Shown: positions 24,802 through 34,867 of the stretch, one piece after another | Layout of the letters: the number at the start of each line of letters is the position of its first letter | Numbering within the stretch: position 1 is the first letter of the stretch | Assembly: GCA_022842305.1 (NCBI GenBank) | Contig: JALHPY010000007.1 | Location: 36,115-82,716 of the forward strand | Direction of reading: 5' to 3' | DNA: 46,602 nucleotides | From: Rubrivivax sp. | GTDB taxonomy: Bacteria > Pseudomonadota > Gammaproteobacteria > Burkholderiales > Burkholderiaceae_C | Notes under the pieces: generated by a model | What the model was told of the DNA's origin: nothing | What the model saw: the letters and a program-made list of their open reading frames with translations, nothing else | The model's database searches: none | Translations under genes and position numbers: made by a program

Positions 24802-25361
24802 GGTCGAACATCGGCAAGGGCAAGACTGCGCTGACCACGCCGGGCTGAAGCGCTGTGCCTGCCGCACCCAAGACCCCGACCGAGACCCAGAAGGCGGCAG
24901 AGGATGTGCCCATCGAAGCTTCGATGTCAGGAAGAGTCGCTAAGAAGATCGCGTACAAGGAAAGACAGCGAGGAGACCGATATCTCTTGGCCGTTGATCC
25001 ATGCGGCTGCTCAAGCGCCGGCAGACCGTCGAGCCGGTGATCGGCCACACCAGGGCCGATCACCGGATGGATCGGTGCTGGCTGCAAGGGGCGGCGGACG
25101 ACGCGTTGCATTCGCTGTGCTGCGAGGCAGGCTACAACATCCACTGGCTGCTGCGGGCCATCGCCCGCCTGGGCGGGCTCTCTTGCGTCTTGTCCGTGCT
25201 AGCCATGTACGCCGTCCGCAGACTGACAGCGACGCTTGTGGTGGCGAAGGTCTCCACCGCCGCCTCCCGAGCGCCTGAAGGCCCGATGGCACTCACCGCA
25301 ACGCGGCACTTGGCGCTGCGGCGAACTCGGAACGGCCGCCGAAGTACCCAGGAAAGCCCGG
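24802..25361. other. Right edge of the inserted segment with transposon debris
   Basis: About 560 bp lie between the GT4 gene and the lacI fragment. It holds a perfect 16-bp palindrome, CATCGAAGCTTCGATG (24911-24926), and a transposase remnant (25001-25190). Nothing else is recognised. The low coding order of this stretch suggests a junction assembled from fragments. Confidence 0.5.
25001..25190 (+). mobile_element. IS5-type transposase C-terminal remnant
   Basis: The plus-strand frame reads LLKRRQTVEPVIGH followed by DHRMDRCWLQGAADDALHSL and AGYNIHWLLRAI, which is the end of the DDE domain of IS5-family transposases, including the catalytic Glu of VEPVIGH. A stop codon lies just upstream in frame (24995), so the rest of the enzyme is gone. 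No terminal inverted repeats are visible. It is a relic, but marks past transposition at the insertion edge. Confidence 0.75.
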
Positions 25362-25620
25362 TCCAGTGGCCGCTGACGAAGAGCGAGTTGTAGCCGGCCG
25401 GGTCGAGCTCGTCCCCGATGCCGCGCAGCGCGGCGCCGTAGAAGCGGCTGTCGATGGCCTGACGCTTGAGCTCGCTGACCACGGCCGTGCCGTTGAGGAT
25501 GCGCGAGACCGTGCTCAGCGACACGCCCGCGGCCTGGGCCACCATCTCGATGGTCACCGGCCCCTGTGCCCTGGCGCGTGAAGTCCGCGCGCCCTCCCCT
25601 GGCCGTGGCTTGCTCTTCAT
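25362..25620 (-). pseudogene. Truncated, internally deleted copy of the LacI regulator
   Basis: It starts at ATG 25620 with the same GGGAG site and the same helix-turn-helix as the intact repressor (two substitutions in the first 57 residues). After AVVSELKRQAID, 33 residues are missing in frame, then SRFYGAALRG to FVSGHW follows, after which the frame runs into unrelated sequence and stops at 25132. The effector domain is absent. It keeps its own upstream region, so a short DNA-binding product is possible but unproven. Confidence 0.85.
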
Positions 25621-25672
25621 GACGGCTGCTCCCCGATGTGCGGGCGAGTTTAAGCGCCGTCGAGCGAAACCA

Positions 25673-25686
25673 TGAAAGCGCTTGCT
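25673..25686 (-). promoter_or_regulatory. Second copy of the degenerate operator
   Basis: TGAAAGCGCTTGCT is identical to the site at 20845-20858 and lies between the SNF2 stop and the lacI fragment start. It was carried along by the duplication. Confidence 0.5.
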
Positions 25687-25693
25687 CAGCGCC

Positions 25694-28600
25694 TCAGCTG
25701 CGCGGCGCCAGTTCGAACAGCTGCCGCAGTTCGCGCTCGGGCAGCTGCCCGATCCAGGTCTCGCCCGTGCCCACGGCCATCTCGGCCAATTCGCGCTTGC
25801 TGCGGATCATGGCGTCGATGCGCTCCTCGAAGGTGCCGCGCGTGATGAAGCGGTGCACCTGCACGTTGCGCTGCTGGCCGATGCGGTAGGCGCGGTCGGT
25901 GGCCTGGGCCTCGACGGCCGGGTTCCACCACAGGTCGAAGTGCAGCACGTGGCTGGCGGCCGTCAGGTTCAGCCCGGTGCCGCCGGCCTTCAGCGACAGC
26001 AGGAAAACGCGCTCGCCGGGCTCGGTCTGGAAACGCTCCACCATCTTGTCGCGCCGCGCCCGCGGCACGCCGCCGTGCAGGAACTGCGGCTCATGGCCCC
26101 GGCGCTCGCGCAGCCAGCGCTGCAACAGATCACCCATCTCGCGGAACTGGGTGAAGACCAGCACCTTCTCGCGCGCGGCCTCGATCTCGTCGAGCAGGTC
26201 GAACAGCCGCTCGACCTTGCCCGAGTCCAGCGGCTCGTCACCGCCCTGCTTGAGGTACTGCGCCGGGTGGTTGCACACCTGCTTGAGCGCCAGGATCATC
26301 TGCAGCACCAGGCCCTGCCGCTGGAAGGTGTCGGACTGCCCGGCGATGCTGGCCAGGCCTTCGCGCACCACCGATTCGTACAGCGCCACCTGCGCCTTGG
26401 ACAGCGTGCAGTGCTGGTTCTGCTCGATCTTGTCGGGCAGGTCGCTGATGATGGTCTTGTCGCTCTTCAGGCGCCGCAGCAGCAGCGGCGCCAGCACGCG
26501 CTTCAGGCGCTCGGCCACGGCCGCGTCGCGGTCGGTCTGGATGGGCGTGGCGAACTCGCGGCCGAAGTGCGTGAGCCCGCCCAGGTAGCCCGCCTGCGCG
26601 AAGTCGACGATGGACCAGTAGTCCGACAGGCGGTTCTCCACCGGCGTGCCGCTCATCGCCACGTGCGTGGGCGCAGCGATGGCCTTGACGGCCTTGGTCT
26701 GCGCCGCGGCCGGGTTCTTGAGGTTCTGCGCCTCGTCCACCACCACGATTCGCCAGGCCAGGGCGCGCAGCCGGGCCGATTCGGTGCGCGCCACGCCGTA
26801 GGTGGTGAGCAGCAGGTCGGGCCGCTGCGCGCCGGCAGCTGCACCGGACAGCGCGCGCTTGCTGCCGTGGTAGATCTCCACCGACAGCGTGGGCGCAAAG
26901 CGCGCCACTTCCTTCTGCCAGTTGCTCAGCAGGCTGGTGGGCACGATCACCAGCGCGCGGCCTGCGTCCAGCTCAGCACGCTCTTTGAGGTGCAGCAGCA
27001 GCGCGATCACCTGCAGCGTCTTGCCCAGGCCCATGTCGTCGGCGATGACGCTGCCCAGGCCGATGCGCGCATTGCGTGCCAACCACTCGTAGCCGCGCAC
27101 CTGGTAGGGCCGCAGTGCCGCCTGCAGCCCGCCCGGCAGGGCGATGGGGGCACTGTCCTTGAGGCCGTCCACCAGCTTCTGCGCCGCCTGGTCCAGGCCC
27201 ACCGGCGCGCCTTCGAAGCTGCCCGCCAGGGCCACGCGCAGCAGGTCCTGCGCGCCCAGGTGCGGCGGCTTGGCCAACTGCTGACGCAACTGCTCGAGCG
27301 CGGCCGGGTCGAGATAGACGTATTCGCCCTTGAAGCGCACCACGCCCGTGGCCTTGCCGAGCAGGCGCTCGAATTCCTTGGGCGTGAGCATCTGGTCGCC
27401 CAGCGCCACCTGCCAGTCGAACGAGAAGATCTGGTCGGCGTTCAGGAAGGACGGCGACGCACCTGCCGTGGCCTTGACCTGCACCGACAGGCGCGGGCGC
27501 AGCAGCCGGTCCAGTGCCTTGGGCAGCAACGCGCGGATACCCAGCAGGCGGATCGCCGGCAGGGCTTCGAACAGAAAGACCGGCAGCGCCTGCAGCCCCA
27601 GCGCCAGGGGCTCACGCGCGCCGGCACGCACATGGTCGGCCAGCGGCGGATGGAACTCAGACAGCAGCGCCACGGTCTGCAGCACCGCCATGCGGCGCGC
27701 CTGCCAGGCCGGCGACTTCATCACCGTGGACAGCGGCGTGGGCTTGTGCAGCGGCTGCGCCTCGTCGGCCACGGCGATGGACAGCACGAAGCCGTCACCG
27801 CCTTGCGCTTCATCCAGCTGCAGCACGGGCGCCAGCGGCTGCCGCGCCAGGTGCAGCCGCGACAGCCAGGTCTGGATGCTGCCCGGCCAGGCGGCCTCAC
27901 CCGGGCCGTCGAAACGGCCGCGGCCACCGACGAAGAAGAGCTGCGGGATCTTGCCGTCCAGGGCCTTGGCCCGGGCCCCCGGGACCCCCGCCGATTCAGC
28001 AGCCGCAAACACGGCCTGGTCCAGCAGCAGTGACAGCAGCAGGCGAGCCTGGGGCAGCGCCGCCAGCGCGCTGCTCTTGCGGCCCTGCCGGCGCTGCACC
28101 AGGCCGGCCGGCACGCCGCGGGCCGCACGCTGCACCATGTCGCGCACGGTGCCATCCAGTTCGGCCGGCAGCCAGCGCAAGGCCACCGTGTGCGGCGACA
28201 GCAGCATCAGCTCGGGCACCACGGCACCCTTGGCCAGCAGGTGCCAGGCCAGCAGGCGCAGCTGCCACAAGGCCGCCAATTCAGCGGGCAGATCGTCCAG
28301 CTGCGCCGGCGCGACGCCGTCCAGCGCAGACAGCAGTTCGGGCAAGCTCGCGACGCTGGCGGCACCGAGCTCGACGCCCGTCACCGCCACCTCGGCGCTG
28401 TCGTTCACCGTCAGGCGCAGCCGGCCCGTGGGCAGGGCCCGCGGGCTGTCTGCGGCGCCGGGCGCCATCGCCTGCGCCGCCAGCCGCGCGACACGGCCCA
28501 GTTGCTCCTGGGCCAGCGCACGGAAGTCGCCGCCGCGGTGGAACACCGGGTTGGCTGGCAGCACGCGCCACAGCGTCTGGCGCAGATCGGGGATGGTGCT

Positions 28601-29245
28601 GAGATCCAGCTGCGCCAGTGCGCCCGGGTCGGCTTCCCACTCGGCCGCGGCGTCGGCGGCTGCCGGCTCGCCGCCGAACAAGGCCTGCGCCGCGGTGGGC
28701 AGCGCTGCCGCGCCGGCGGCGTCGAGCTGCACGCCGCGCTGCTTGAGCAGCGCCGGCAGGTCGATGCCGCGCAGGCTGAACACCAGGAACGGGTCGCCAT
28801 CGATCTGCTGGCTGAGCAGGTAGATGACGGCGGCCAGGTGCTTGCACGGCACCGCCCAGTCGGGGCAGGAGCAGTGCATCTGCAGGTCGCTCCAGCGCGC
28901 CGGGAAGATGGGGATCTTCAGCTGCTGCGCCATCTGCAGCACCGCGGGTTCGAGTGTGCGGTTGAGCAGGCTGGCCACCAGGCCCGGGTCGGCCGCCAGA
29001 CGGTCCATCAGGCGCGAGGCCTGTGCATCGTCGACCTGCGGCACACCGATCGTGACCTCATAGGGCCGCGGGCGTGAACCCTGCACGCGCGCGCCGACCG
29101 TGGAGCCCGCGACCACCAAGTCACGCACCGCGCCCCGGTTGGCGTAAGTGCGGCCGCGCGGCAGCCGGTTGTCGTGGTCGATCTGCGTCAGGGCCTGCAG
29201 CCACTGGGCGCCCCACCAGGTCAGGCCGTAGGAAGGCGATCTCAT
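25694..29245 (-). CDS. SWIM zinc-finger / SNF2-family helicase-like ATPase
   Basis: The 1183-residue protein has a SWIM zinc finger near residues 127-139 (CSCPDWAVPCKHL). A SNF2 ATPase core follows with Walker A DDMGLGKT (K742), DEAQ box VVDEAQNLKNP, SGTPVENRLSDYW, and the C-terminal RecA lobe (VLVFTQFREMGDLL, LKAGGTGLNLT, DRAYRIGQ). This is the bacterial SNF2 type related to RapA/HepA-like DNA translocases, of unknown physiological role. It is intact here, while the 3' end is duplicated at 20866-21135. Its stop at 25694 faces the lacI fragment on the same strand. Confidence 0.92.
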   Translation of the reverse strand: MRSPSYGLTWWGAQWLQALTQIDHDNRLPRGRTYANRGAVRDLVVAGSTVGARVQGSRPRPYEVTIGVPQVDDAQASRLMDRLAADPGLVASLLNRTLEPAVLQMAQQLKIPIFPARWSDLQMHCSCPDWAVPCKHLAAVIYLLSQQIDGDPFLVFSLRGIDLPALLKQRGVQLDAAGAAALPTAAQALFGGEPAAADAAAEWEADPGALAQLDLSTIPDLRQTLWRVLPANPVFHRGGDFRALAQEQLGRVARLAAQAMAPGAADSPRALPTGRLRLTVNDSAEVAVTGVELGAASVASLPELLSALDGVAPAQLDDLPAELAALWQLRLLAWHLLAKGAVVPELMLLSPHTVALRWLPAELDGTVRDMVQRAARGVPAGLVQRRQGRKSSALAALPQARLLLSLLLDQAVFAAAESAGVPGARAKALDGKIPQLFFVGGRGRFDGPGEAAWPGSIQTWLSRLHLARQPLAPVLQLDEAQGGDGFVLSIAVADEAQPLHKPTPLSTVMKSPAWQARRMAVLQTVALLSEFHPPLADHVRAGAREPLALGLQALPVFLFEALPAIRLLGIRALLPKALDRLLRPRLSVQVKATAGASPSFLNADQIFSFDWQVALGDQMLTPKEFERLLGKATGVVRFKGEYVYLDPAALEQLRQQLAKPPHLGAQDLLRVALAGSFEGAPVGLDQAAQKLVDGLKDSAPIALPGGLQAALRPYQVRGYEWLARNARIGLGSVIADDMGLGKTLQVIALLLHLKERAELDAGRALVIVPTSLLSNWQKEVARFAPTLSVEIYHGSKRALSGAAAGAQRPDLLLTTYGVARTESARLRALAWRIVVVDEAQNLKNPAAAQTKAVKAIAAPTHVAMSGTPVENRLSDYWSIVDFAQAGYLGGLTHFGREFATPIQTDRDAAVAERLKRVLAPLLLRRLKSDKTIISDLPDKIEQNQHCTLSKAQVALYESVVREGLASIAGQSDTFQRQGLVLQMILALKQVCNHPAQYLKQGGDEPLDSGKVERLFDLLDEIEAAREKVLVFTQFREMGDLLQRWLRERRGHEPQFLHGGVPRARRDKMVERFQTEPGERVFLLSLKAGGTGLNLTAASHVLHFDLWWNPAVEAQATDRAYRIGQQRNVQVHRFITRGTFEERIDAMIRSKRELAEMAVGTGETWIGQLPERELRQLFELAPRS

Positions 29246-29277
29246 CGTCGGTTGCTCAGCCGCTCGCCGTGCTCAGC

Positions 29278-29802
<525 letters not shown>

Positions 29803-29888
29803 GGCGACGGATTGTCCACGCGTCCCCGCCACGCATCCCGTCGCGCACCCGACAGCGCCGCCCGCGCCCTTGGCCTACAGTGCCCGGC

Positions 29889-30809
29889 ATGTCCGATGCC
29901 TACCAACCCCGCCGCGAACCCCGCTCCACCTTCCTGCCCGTGCGCGGCCTGCGTTACCACGTGCTGCAATGGGGCGATGCCAGCCTGGCCACGGCCGCGC
30001 GCCCGCCGCTGTTGATGCTGCACGGCTGGATGGACGTGGGCGCCTCGTTCCAGTTCGCGGTGGACGCGCTGGCGGCGGCCGATGGCTTTGAGCGCTGGAT
30101 CATTGCCCCCGACTGGCGCGGCTTCGGCCTGACCGACGCGCCCGGCGTCGACAGCTACTGGTTCCCCGACTACCTGGGCGACCTCGAAGCCCTGCTCGAT
30201 GCGCTGGCCATCGCCGGACCCATCGACCTGCTGGGCCACAGCATGGGCGGCAACGTGGCCATGAGCTACGCCGGCCTGCGGCAGCAGCGCATCCGCCGCC
30301 TGGTCAACTTGGAGGGCTTCGGCCAGCCGGCGAGCGAGCCGCGCCATGCGCCCCGGCGCCTGGTGCAGTGGCTCGACGAGCTGAAGCAGCCGCAGGCCCT
30401 GCGCAGCTACGACAGCGTGGCGGCCGTGGCCGAGCGGCTGATGAAGAACAACCCGCTGCTCACGGCCGACAAGGCCACCTGGCTGGCGCCGCACTGGGCC
30501 GCCGCCGGCCCCGACGGCCGCTGGCGCATCCTGGGTGACCCGGCGCACAAGCGCGTCAACCCGGTGCTGTACCGCGTGCCCGAAGTGCTGGAAACCTGGA
30601 AGCTGATCAGCGCACCGATGCTCTGGGCCGAGGGCGACCTCACCGACGTGAGCAAGTGGTGGGGCACGCGCTACCCGCGCAGTGAGTTCCTGGAGCGCCT
30701 GGCGGTGGTGCCACAGGTGCAGCAGGTGGTGCTGAGCCCCTGCGGCCACATGCTGCACCACGACCAGCCCGAGGCGCTGGCAGGGCATCTGTCCGCGTTC
30801 CTGGGCTGA
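29889..30809 (+). CDS. Alpha/beta hydrolase
   Basis: The 306-residue alpha/beta-hydrolase-fold protein has the oxyanion-hole HGWMD, the nucleophile elbow GHSMGG, an acid-bearing strand near MLWAEGDLTD and the final catalytic His in SPCGHMLHHDQPE. No signal peptide is present. ATG 29889 was chosen; the longer frame from 29793 runs over the divergent promoter. Its TGA stop overlaps the first base of the 161-bp inverted-repeat element. The substrate is unknown. Confidence 0.85.
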   Translation: MSDAYQPRREPRSTFLPVRGLRYHVLQWGDASLATAARPPLLMLHGWMDVGASFQFAVDALAAADGFERWIIAPDWRGFGLTDAPGVDSYWFPDYLGDLEALLDALAIAGPIDLLGHSMGGNVAMSYAGLRQQRIRRLVNLEGFGQPASEPRHAPRRLVQWLDELKQPQALRSYDSVAAVAERLMKNNPLLTADKATWLAPHWAAAGPDGRWRILGDPAHKRVNPVLYRVPEVLETWKLISAPMLWAEGDLTDVSKWWGTRYPRSEFLERLAVVPQVQQVVLSPCGHMLHHDQPEALAGHLSAFLG

Positions 30810-30969
30810 GAGGCTGAGAGTCTTTCACCCATGCCCGCCTGTCGCGCCCAGACACCCCCGCTCGTCGTTGCAAATGCTCGCCATAGCCCGAGCTATGGCT
30901 GCGCTTTGCGCCTAGATCGGGGACGCCTGGACGCGCCCTTCGGGCACGGCCGAAAAACTCTCAGCCTCT
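30809..30969. repeat. 161-bp palindromic element with 18-bp terminal inverted repeats
   Basis: AGAGGCTGAGAGTCTTTC (30809-30826) is inverted at 30952-30969 with 17 of 18 bases matching. Inside, CCATAGC-CCGA-GCTATGG (30881-30898) forms the centre, and the arms between also pair imperfectly (GCGCCCAG..CCCCG against GCGTCCAG..CCCCG). The whole unit can fold into one long hairpin. It looks like a miniature inverted-repeat or REP/BIME-type element. It fills the gap between the hydrolase and prfB and may end hydrolase transcription. Confidence 0.75.
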
Positions 30970-31027
30970 GAGTGCGAGAATCGACGGCTTTGCACCGCCT
31001 GCCAAGCCTGCCAAACCGGGACATCCC

Positions 31028-32132
31028 ATGGACATCGAACACATCAACTCGATCGGCACGCTGCTCGCCGATCTGAGCGCCCGCACCGAGCAGCTCCGGG
31101 GGTATCTTTGACTACGACCGCAAATCACTGCGGCTGAACGAGGTCAACGCGGCGCTGGAAAACCCGGCGGTCTGGAACGACCCCAAGCGCGCCCAGGAGT
31201 TGGGGCGCGAGAAGAAGACGCTTGAAACCGTGGTGGCGACGATCGACCACCTCAGCGGCAACCTGGCCGACAACGCCGAGCTGTTCGAGATGAGCAAGGC
31301 CGAAGCCGACTTCGACGGCATTGCCACGATGGAGACCGAGGCGCACAAGCTGCGCGAAACGGTCGAGCAGCTCGAGTTCCGGCGCATGTTCAGCAACCCG
31401 GCCGACCCGCTGAACTGCTTCATCGACATCCAGGCCGGCGCCGGCGGCACCGAGGCCTGCGACTGGGCCGCGATGCTGCTGCGCCAGTACCTCAAGTACT
31501 GTGAGCGCAAGGGCTTCAAGGCCGAGGTGCTGGAAGAAACCGAGGGCGACGTGGCCGGCATCCGCAGCGCCACGCTCAAGGTCGAGGGCGACTACGCCTT
31601 CGGCCAGCTGCGCACCGAGACCGGCGTGCACCGCCTGGTGCGCAAGAGCCCCTTCGACAGCAGCGGCGGCCGCCACACCAGCTTTGCCAGCCTGTTTGTC
31701 TACCCCGAGATCGACGACACGATCGAGATCGACATCAACCCGGCCGACGTGCGCGTCGATACGTTCCGGGCTTCGGGTGCCGGCGGCCAGCACATCAACA
31801 AGACCGACTCGGCGGTGCGCCTGACACACATCCCCACCAACATCGTGGTGCAGTGCCAGAACGACCGCAGCCAGCACCGCAACCGCGACGAGGCCTGGGC
31901 CATGCTCAAGAGCAGGCTCTACGACCACGAGATGCGCAAGCAGCGCGAGGCGCAGCAGAAGCTCGAAGACACCAAGACCGACGTCGGCTGGGGCCACCAG
32001 ATCCGCAGCTACGTGCTCGACCAGAGCCGCATCAAGGACCTGCGCACCAACGTCGAGATCAGCAACACGCAGAAGGTGCTCGACGGCGACCTCGACACCT
32101 TCATCGAAGCCAGCCTCAAGCAAGGGCTCTGA
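31028..32132 (+). CDS. prfB: Peptide chain release factor 2, with programmed +1 frameshift
   Basis: RF2 recognises UGA and UAA stop codons and triggers peptide release. The zero frame runs ATG 31028 to the in-frame TGA at 31109-31111 (27 codons); after a +1 shift at CTT the frame continues from 31110 to 32132, giving 367 residues, the usual RF2 size. The stop-recognition motif SPFD and the catalytic GGQ ([15 protein letters not shown]) are present. No lysS follows; pepN does. RF2 controls its own level through the frameshift. Confidence 0.95.
31094..31112 (+). promoter_or_regulatory. RF2 autoregulatory frameshift site
   Basis: The Shine-Dalgarno-like G-run (CTCCGGGGG, 31094-31102), three bases, then CTT-TGA-C is the canonical prfB slippery site. 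Low RF2 lets the ribosome slip from CTT to TTT and skip the UGA. The layout matches the classical element. Confidence 0.95.
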
Positions 32133-32179
32133 TCCCTGCCGGCCGCGGCCGCGACAAGAACACACCGGAGACCACGCAG

Positions 32180-34867
32180 ATGCGTGAAGCCAGCAGCACC
32201 GTCGTCCGGCGCGAGGAATACAGCGCGCCGGCCTTCTTCATCCGCAAGGTCGATCTGACATTCGACCTGGACCCGGCCAAGACCATCGTGGCCAGCAAGC
32301 TGGCGATCGAGCGCAACCCGGCGCTGCCGCGCCAGGCGCTGCGCCTGCACGGCGAGGGCCTGAACCTGCTGCGCGTGCAGGCCGACGGCCAGAGCGTGTC
32401 GTTCCGGCACGAGGCGGGCGAGCTGGTCATCGACAACCCGCCCGAGGCCGACGCCTTCACGCTGGAGATCCGCAACACCTGCGCGCCCGAGAAGAACAGC
32501 GCGCTGTCGGGGCTGTACACCAGCGGCAGCGGCTTCTTCACGCAGTGCGAGGCCGAGGGCTTCCGCCGCATCACCTTCTTCCTGGACCGGCCCGACGTGA
32601 TGGCCGTCTACACCGTCACGCTGCGTGCCGACAAGGCGCGTTGGCCGGTGCTGCTGAGCAACGGCAACCTGCTCGAAGAGGGCAGCCTGGACAACGGCCG
32701 CCACTTCGCGCGCTGGCACGACCCCTTCCCCAAGCCCAGCTACCTGTTCGCGCTGGTGGCGGCGCGCCTGGCTTGCCGCGAGCAGCGCATCCGCTCGCGC
32801 AGCGGGCGCGATCACCTGCTGCAGATCTACGTGCGCCCGGGCGACCTGGAGAAGACCGAGCACGCGATGAACGCGCTGGTGGCCAGCGTGGCCTGGGACG
32901 AGGCGCGCTTCGGCCTGGCGCTGGACCTGGACCGCTACATGGTGGTGGCGGTCGAGGACTACAACAGCGGCGCGATGGAGAACAAGGGGCTCAACCTCTT
33001 CAACACCAAGCTGTTGCTGGCCAACGCCGCCAGCGCCACCGACGCCGAGTTCGCGTCCATCGAATCGGTGATCGGCCACGAGTACTTCCACAACTGGACC
33101 GGCAACCGCATCACCTGCCGCGACTGGTTCCAGCTGAGCCTGAAGGAAGGCCTGACGGTCTTCCGCGACCAGGAATTCAGCATGGACATGGCCGGCCCCG
33201 CGGGTGAGCCGGCCACGGCCTGGGCGCGCGGCGTCAAGCGCATCCTGGACGTGCAGCGCCTGCGCGGCGCGCAGTTCCCCGAAGACGCCGGCCCCATGGC
33301 CCACCCGGTGCGGCCCGACAGCTACCTCGAGATCAACAACTTCTACACCGCCACGGTGTACGAGAAGGGGGCCGAGGTCGTGCGCATGATGCACACCCTG
33401 GTCGGACGCGAGGGCTTCCGCGCCGGCATGGACCTGTACTTCCAGCGCCACGACGGCCAGGCCGTGACCTGCGACGACTTTGCCCAGGCCATCGCCGACG
33501 CCAACCCGGGCAGCGGCCTGGCGGTGCAGCTCGATGCCTTCAAGCGCTGGTATGCCCAGGCCGGCACGCCGCGCGTGACGGCCCGCGGCGAGTACGACGC
33601 CCACGCGCGGCGCTACACGCTGACGCTGTCGCAGCACTGCCCGACCTCGCCCGGCCAGGGCGCGAAGCAGCCCTTCGTCATCCCCGTGGCCATGGGCCTG
33701 CTGGCGGACGACGGCCAGGTGCTGGCCGCAGAGCGCGTGCTGCTGCTGACCGCCGCCGAACAGCAATGGGTGTTCGACGACATCGCCGGCGCGCCCGTGC
33801 CTTCGCTGCTGCGCGGCTTCTCGGCGCCTGTGCGCCTGGACGACGGCCTGACGCCCGCGCAGCGTCTGGTGCTGCTGGCCCACGACAACGACCCCTTCAC
33901 CCGTTTCGAGGCCGGGCAGCGCCTGGTGCTGGACAGCCTGCTGGCCGCGCTGCGCGACGGCGGCGCGCCGCAGCTCGATGACGCCCTGGCCCAGGCGCTG
34001 CGCCAGACGCTGCGCAGCCCGGCGCTGGCCCCGGCTTTCAAGGAACTGGTGCTGCAGCCGCCCAGCGAGGTCTACATCGCCGAGCAGTTGGCGGTGGTCG
34101 ACCCGCAACGCATCCACGCCGTGCGCGAGCACTGGCGCATGCTGCTGGCCGAACAGCTGCAAGCCGATTGGCTGTGGGCCTGGGAGCAGCACCAGGTGGC
34201 GCAGGGCTACAGCCCGCAGCCGGCGCAGGCCGGCCGGCGCGCGCTGGCCGGGCTGGCGCTGGACATGCTGTGCCTGCTGGCGGTGCGCCAGGGCGACGCC
34301 ACCTGGCCGGGCCGTGCCTACCAGCGCTTCAAGGACGCCACCAACATGAGCGAGCGCATGCTGGCGCTGGGGGCGCTGATCCGCGCGCAGTCGCCGCTGG
34401 CCGATCAGGCTTTGGCGCGCCTGCTCGCGCTGGCGCGGGGCGACGCGCTGATGCTCGACCGCTGGTTCGCGCTGCAGGCCACCGCGCCCGAGCCGGTGGC
34501 CGGGCTGCACGAGGCGGTGCCGGGCCGCGTGTTCGCGCGCGCCAAGGCCTTGCTCAAGCACCCCGACTTCTCGATCAAGAACCCCAACCGCGCGCGCAGC
34601 CTGCTGCGCAGCCTGTGCAGCGCCAACCCGGCCGCCTTTCACCGCGTGGATGCCGCGGGCTACGTGCTGTGGTCCGAGCGCCTGCTCGAACTGGACGCCA
34701 TCAACGGCCACGTGGCCGGCAACCTGGCGCGCGCCATGGACCGCTGGGCCTCGCTGGCCGAGCCCTACCGCCACGCCGCGCGCGAGGCCATAGCCCGCGT
34801 GGCCGCGCGCACCGATCTCAGCAACGACGTGCGCGAGGTCGTCACCCGCGCCCTGGAGAACTCATGA
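32180..34867 (+). CDS. pepN: Aminopeptidase N (M1 family)
   Basis: The 895-residue M1 metallopeptidase has the exopeptidase motif GAMEN (264-268) and the zinc site HEYFH (300-304) with the downstream Glu in [12 protein letters not shown]. The length and the C-terminal helical domain match Gram-negative PepN. ATG 32180 gives the normal N-terminus; the longer frame from 31853 lies inside prfB. It removes N-terminal residues from peptides in the cytoplasm. Its stop overlaps the fbp start as ATGA. Confidence 0.95.
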   Translation: MREASSTVVRREEYSAPAFFIRKVDLTFDLDPAKTIVASKLAIERNPALPRQALRLHGEGLNLLRVQADGQSVSFRHEAGELVIDNPPEADAFTLEIRNTCAPEKNSALSGLYTSGSGFFTQCEAEGFRRITFFLDRPDVMAVYTVTLRADKARWPVLLSNGNLLEEGSLDNGRHFARWHDPFPKPSYLFALVAARLACREQRIRSRSGRDHLLQIYVRPGDLEKTEHAMNALVASVAWDEARFGLALDLDRYMVVAVEDYNSGAMENKGLNLFNTKLLLANAASATDAEFASIESVIGHEYFHNWTGNRITCRDWFQLSLKEGLTVFRDQEFSMDMAGPAGEPATAWARGVKRILDVQRLRGAQFPEDAGPMAHPVRPDSYLEINNFYTATVYEKGAEVVRMMHTLVGREGFRAGMDLYFQRHDGQAVTCDDFAQAIADANPGSGLAVQLDAFKRWYAQAGTPRVTARGEYDAHARRYTLTLSQHCPTSPGQGAKQPFVIPVAMGLLADDGQVLAAERVLLLTAAEQQWVFDDIAGAPVPSLLRGFSAPVRLDDGLTPAQRLVLLAHDNDPFTRFEAGQRLVLDSLLAALRDGGAPQLDDALAQALRQTLRSPALAPAFKELVLQPPSEVYIAEQLAVVDPQRIHAVREHWRMLLAEQLQADWLWAWEQHQVAQGYSPQPAQAGRRALAGLALDMLCLLAVRQGDATWPGRAYQRFKDATNMSERMLALGALIRAQSPLADQALARLLALARGDALMLDRWFALQATAPEPVAGLHEAVPGRVFARAKALLKHPDFSIKNPNRARSLLRSLCSANPAAFHRVDAAGYVLWSERLLELDAINGHVAGNLARAMDRWASLAEPYRHAAREAIARVAARTDLSNDVREVVTRALENS

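Larger units (their letters stand above)
25362..25963. repeat. Right copy of the duplicated lacI/SNF2 junction
   Basis: It corresponds to 20435-21135. The offset is 4927 bp at the left end and 4828 bp at the SNF2 stop, a difference that equals one 99-bp deletion and no other net indel. Past 25900 the sequence continues into the intact SNF2 gene. Confidence 0.9.

Noticed and set aside
25682..28033. 783-codon plus-strand frame opposite SNF2
   Set aside because: Antisense shadow. The minus strand encodes a complete SNF2 helicase.
31109..31111. In-frame TGA early in prfB read as a nonsense mutation
   Set aside because: The surrounding sequence is the canonical RF2 frameshift site, so the stop is functional regulation.
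31853..32179. 109-residue N-terminal extension of PepN
   Set aside because: It lies in another frame of prfB and does not resemble the M1 family N-terminus.
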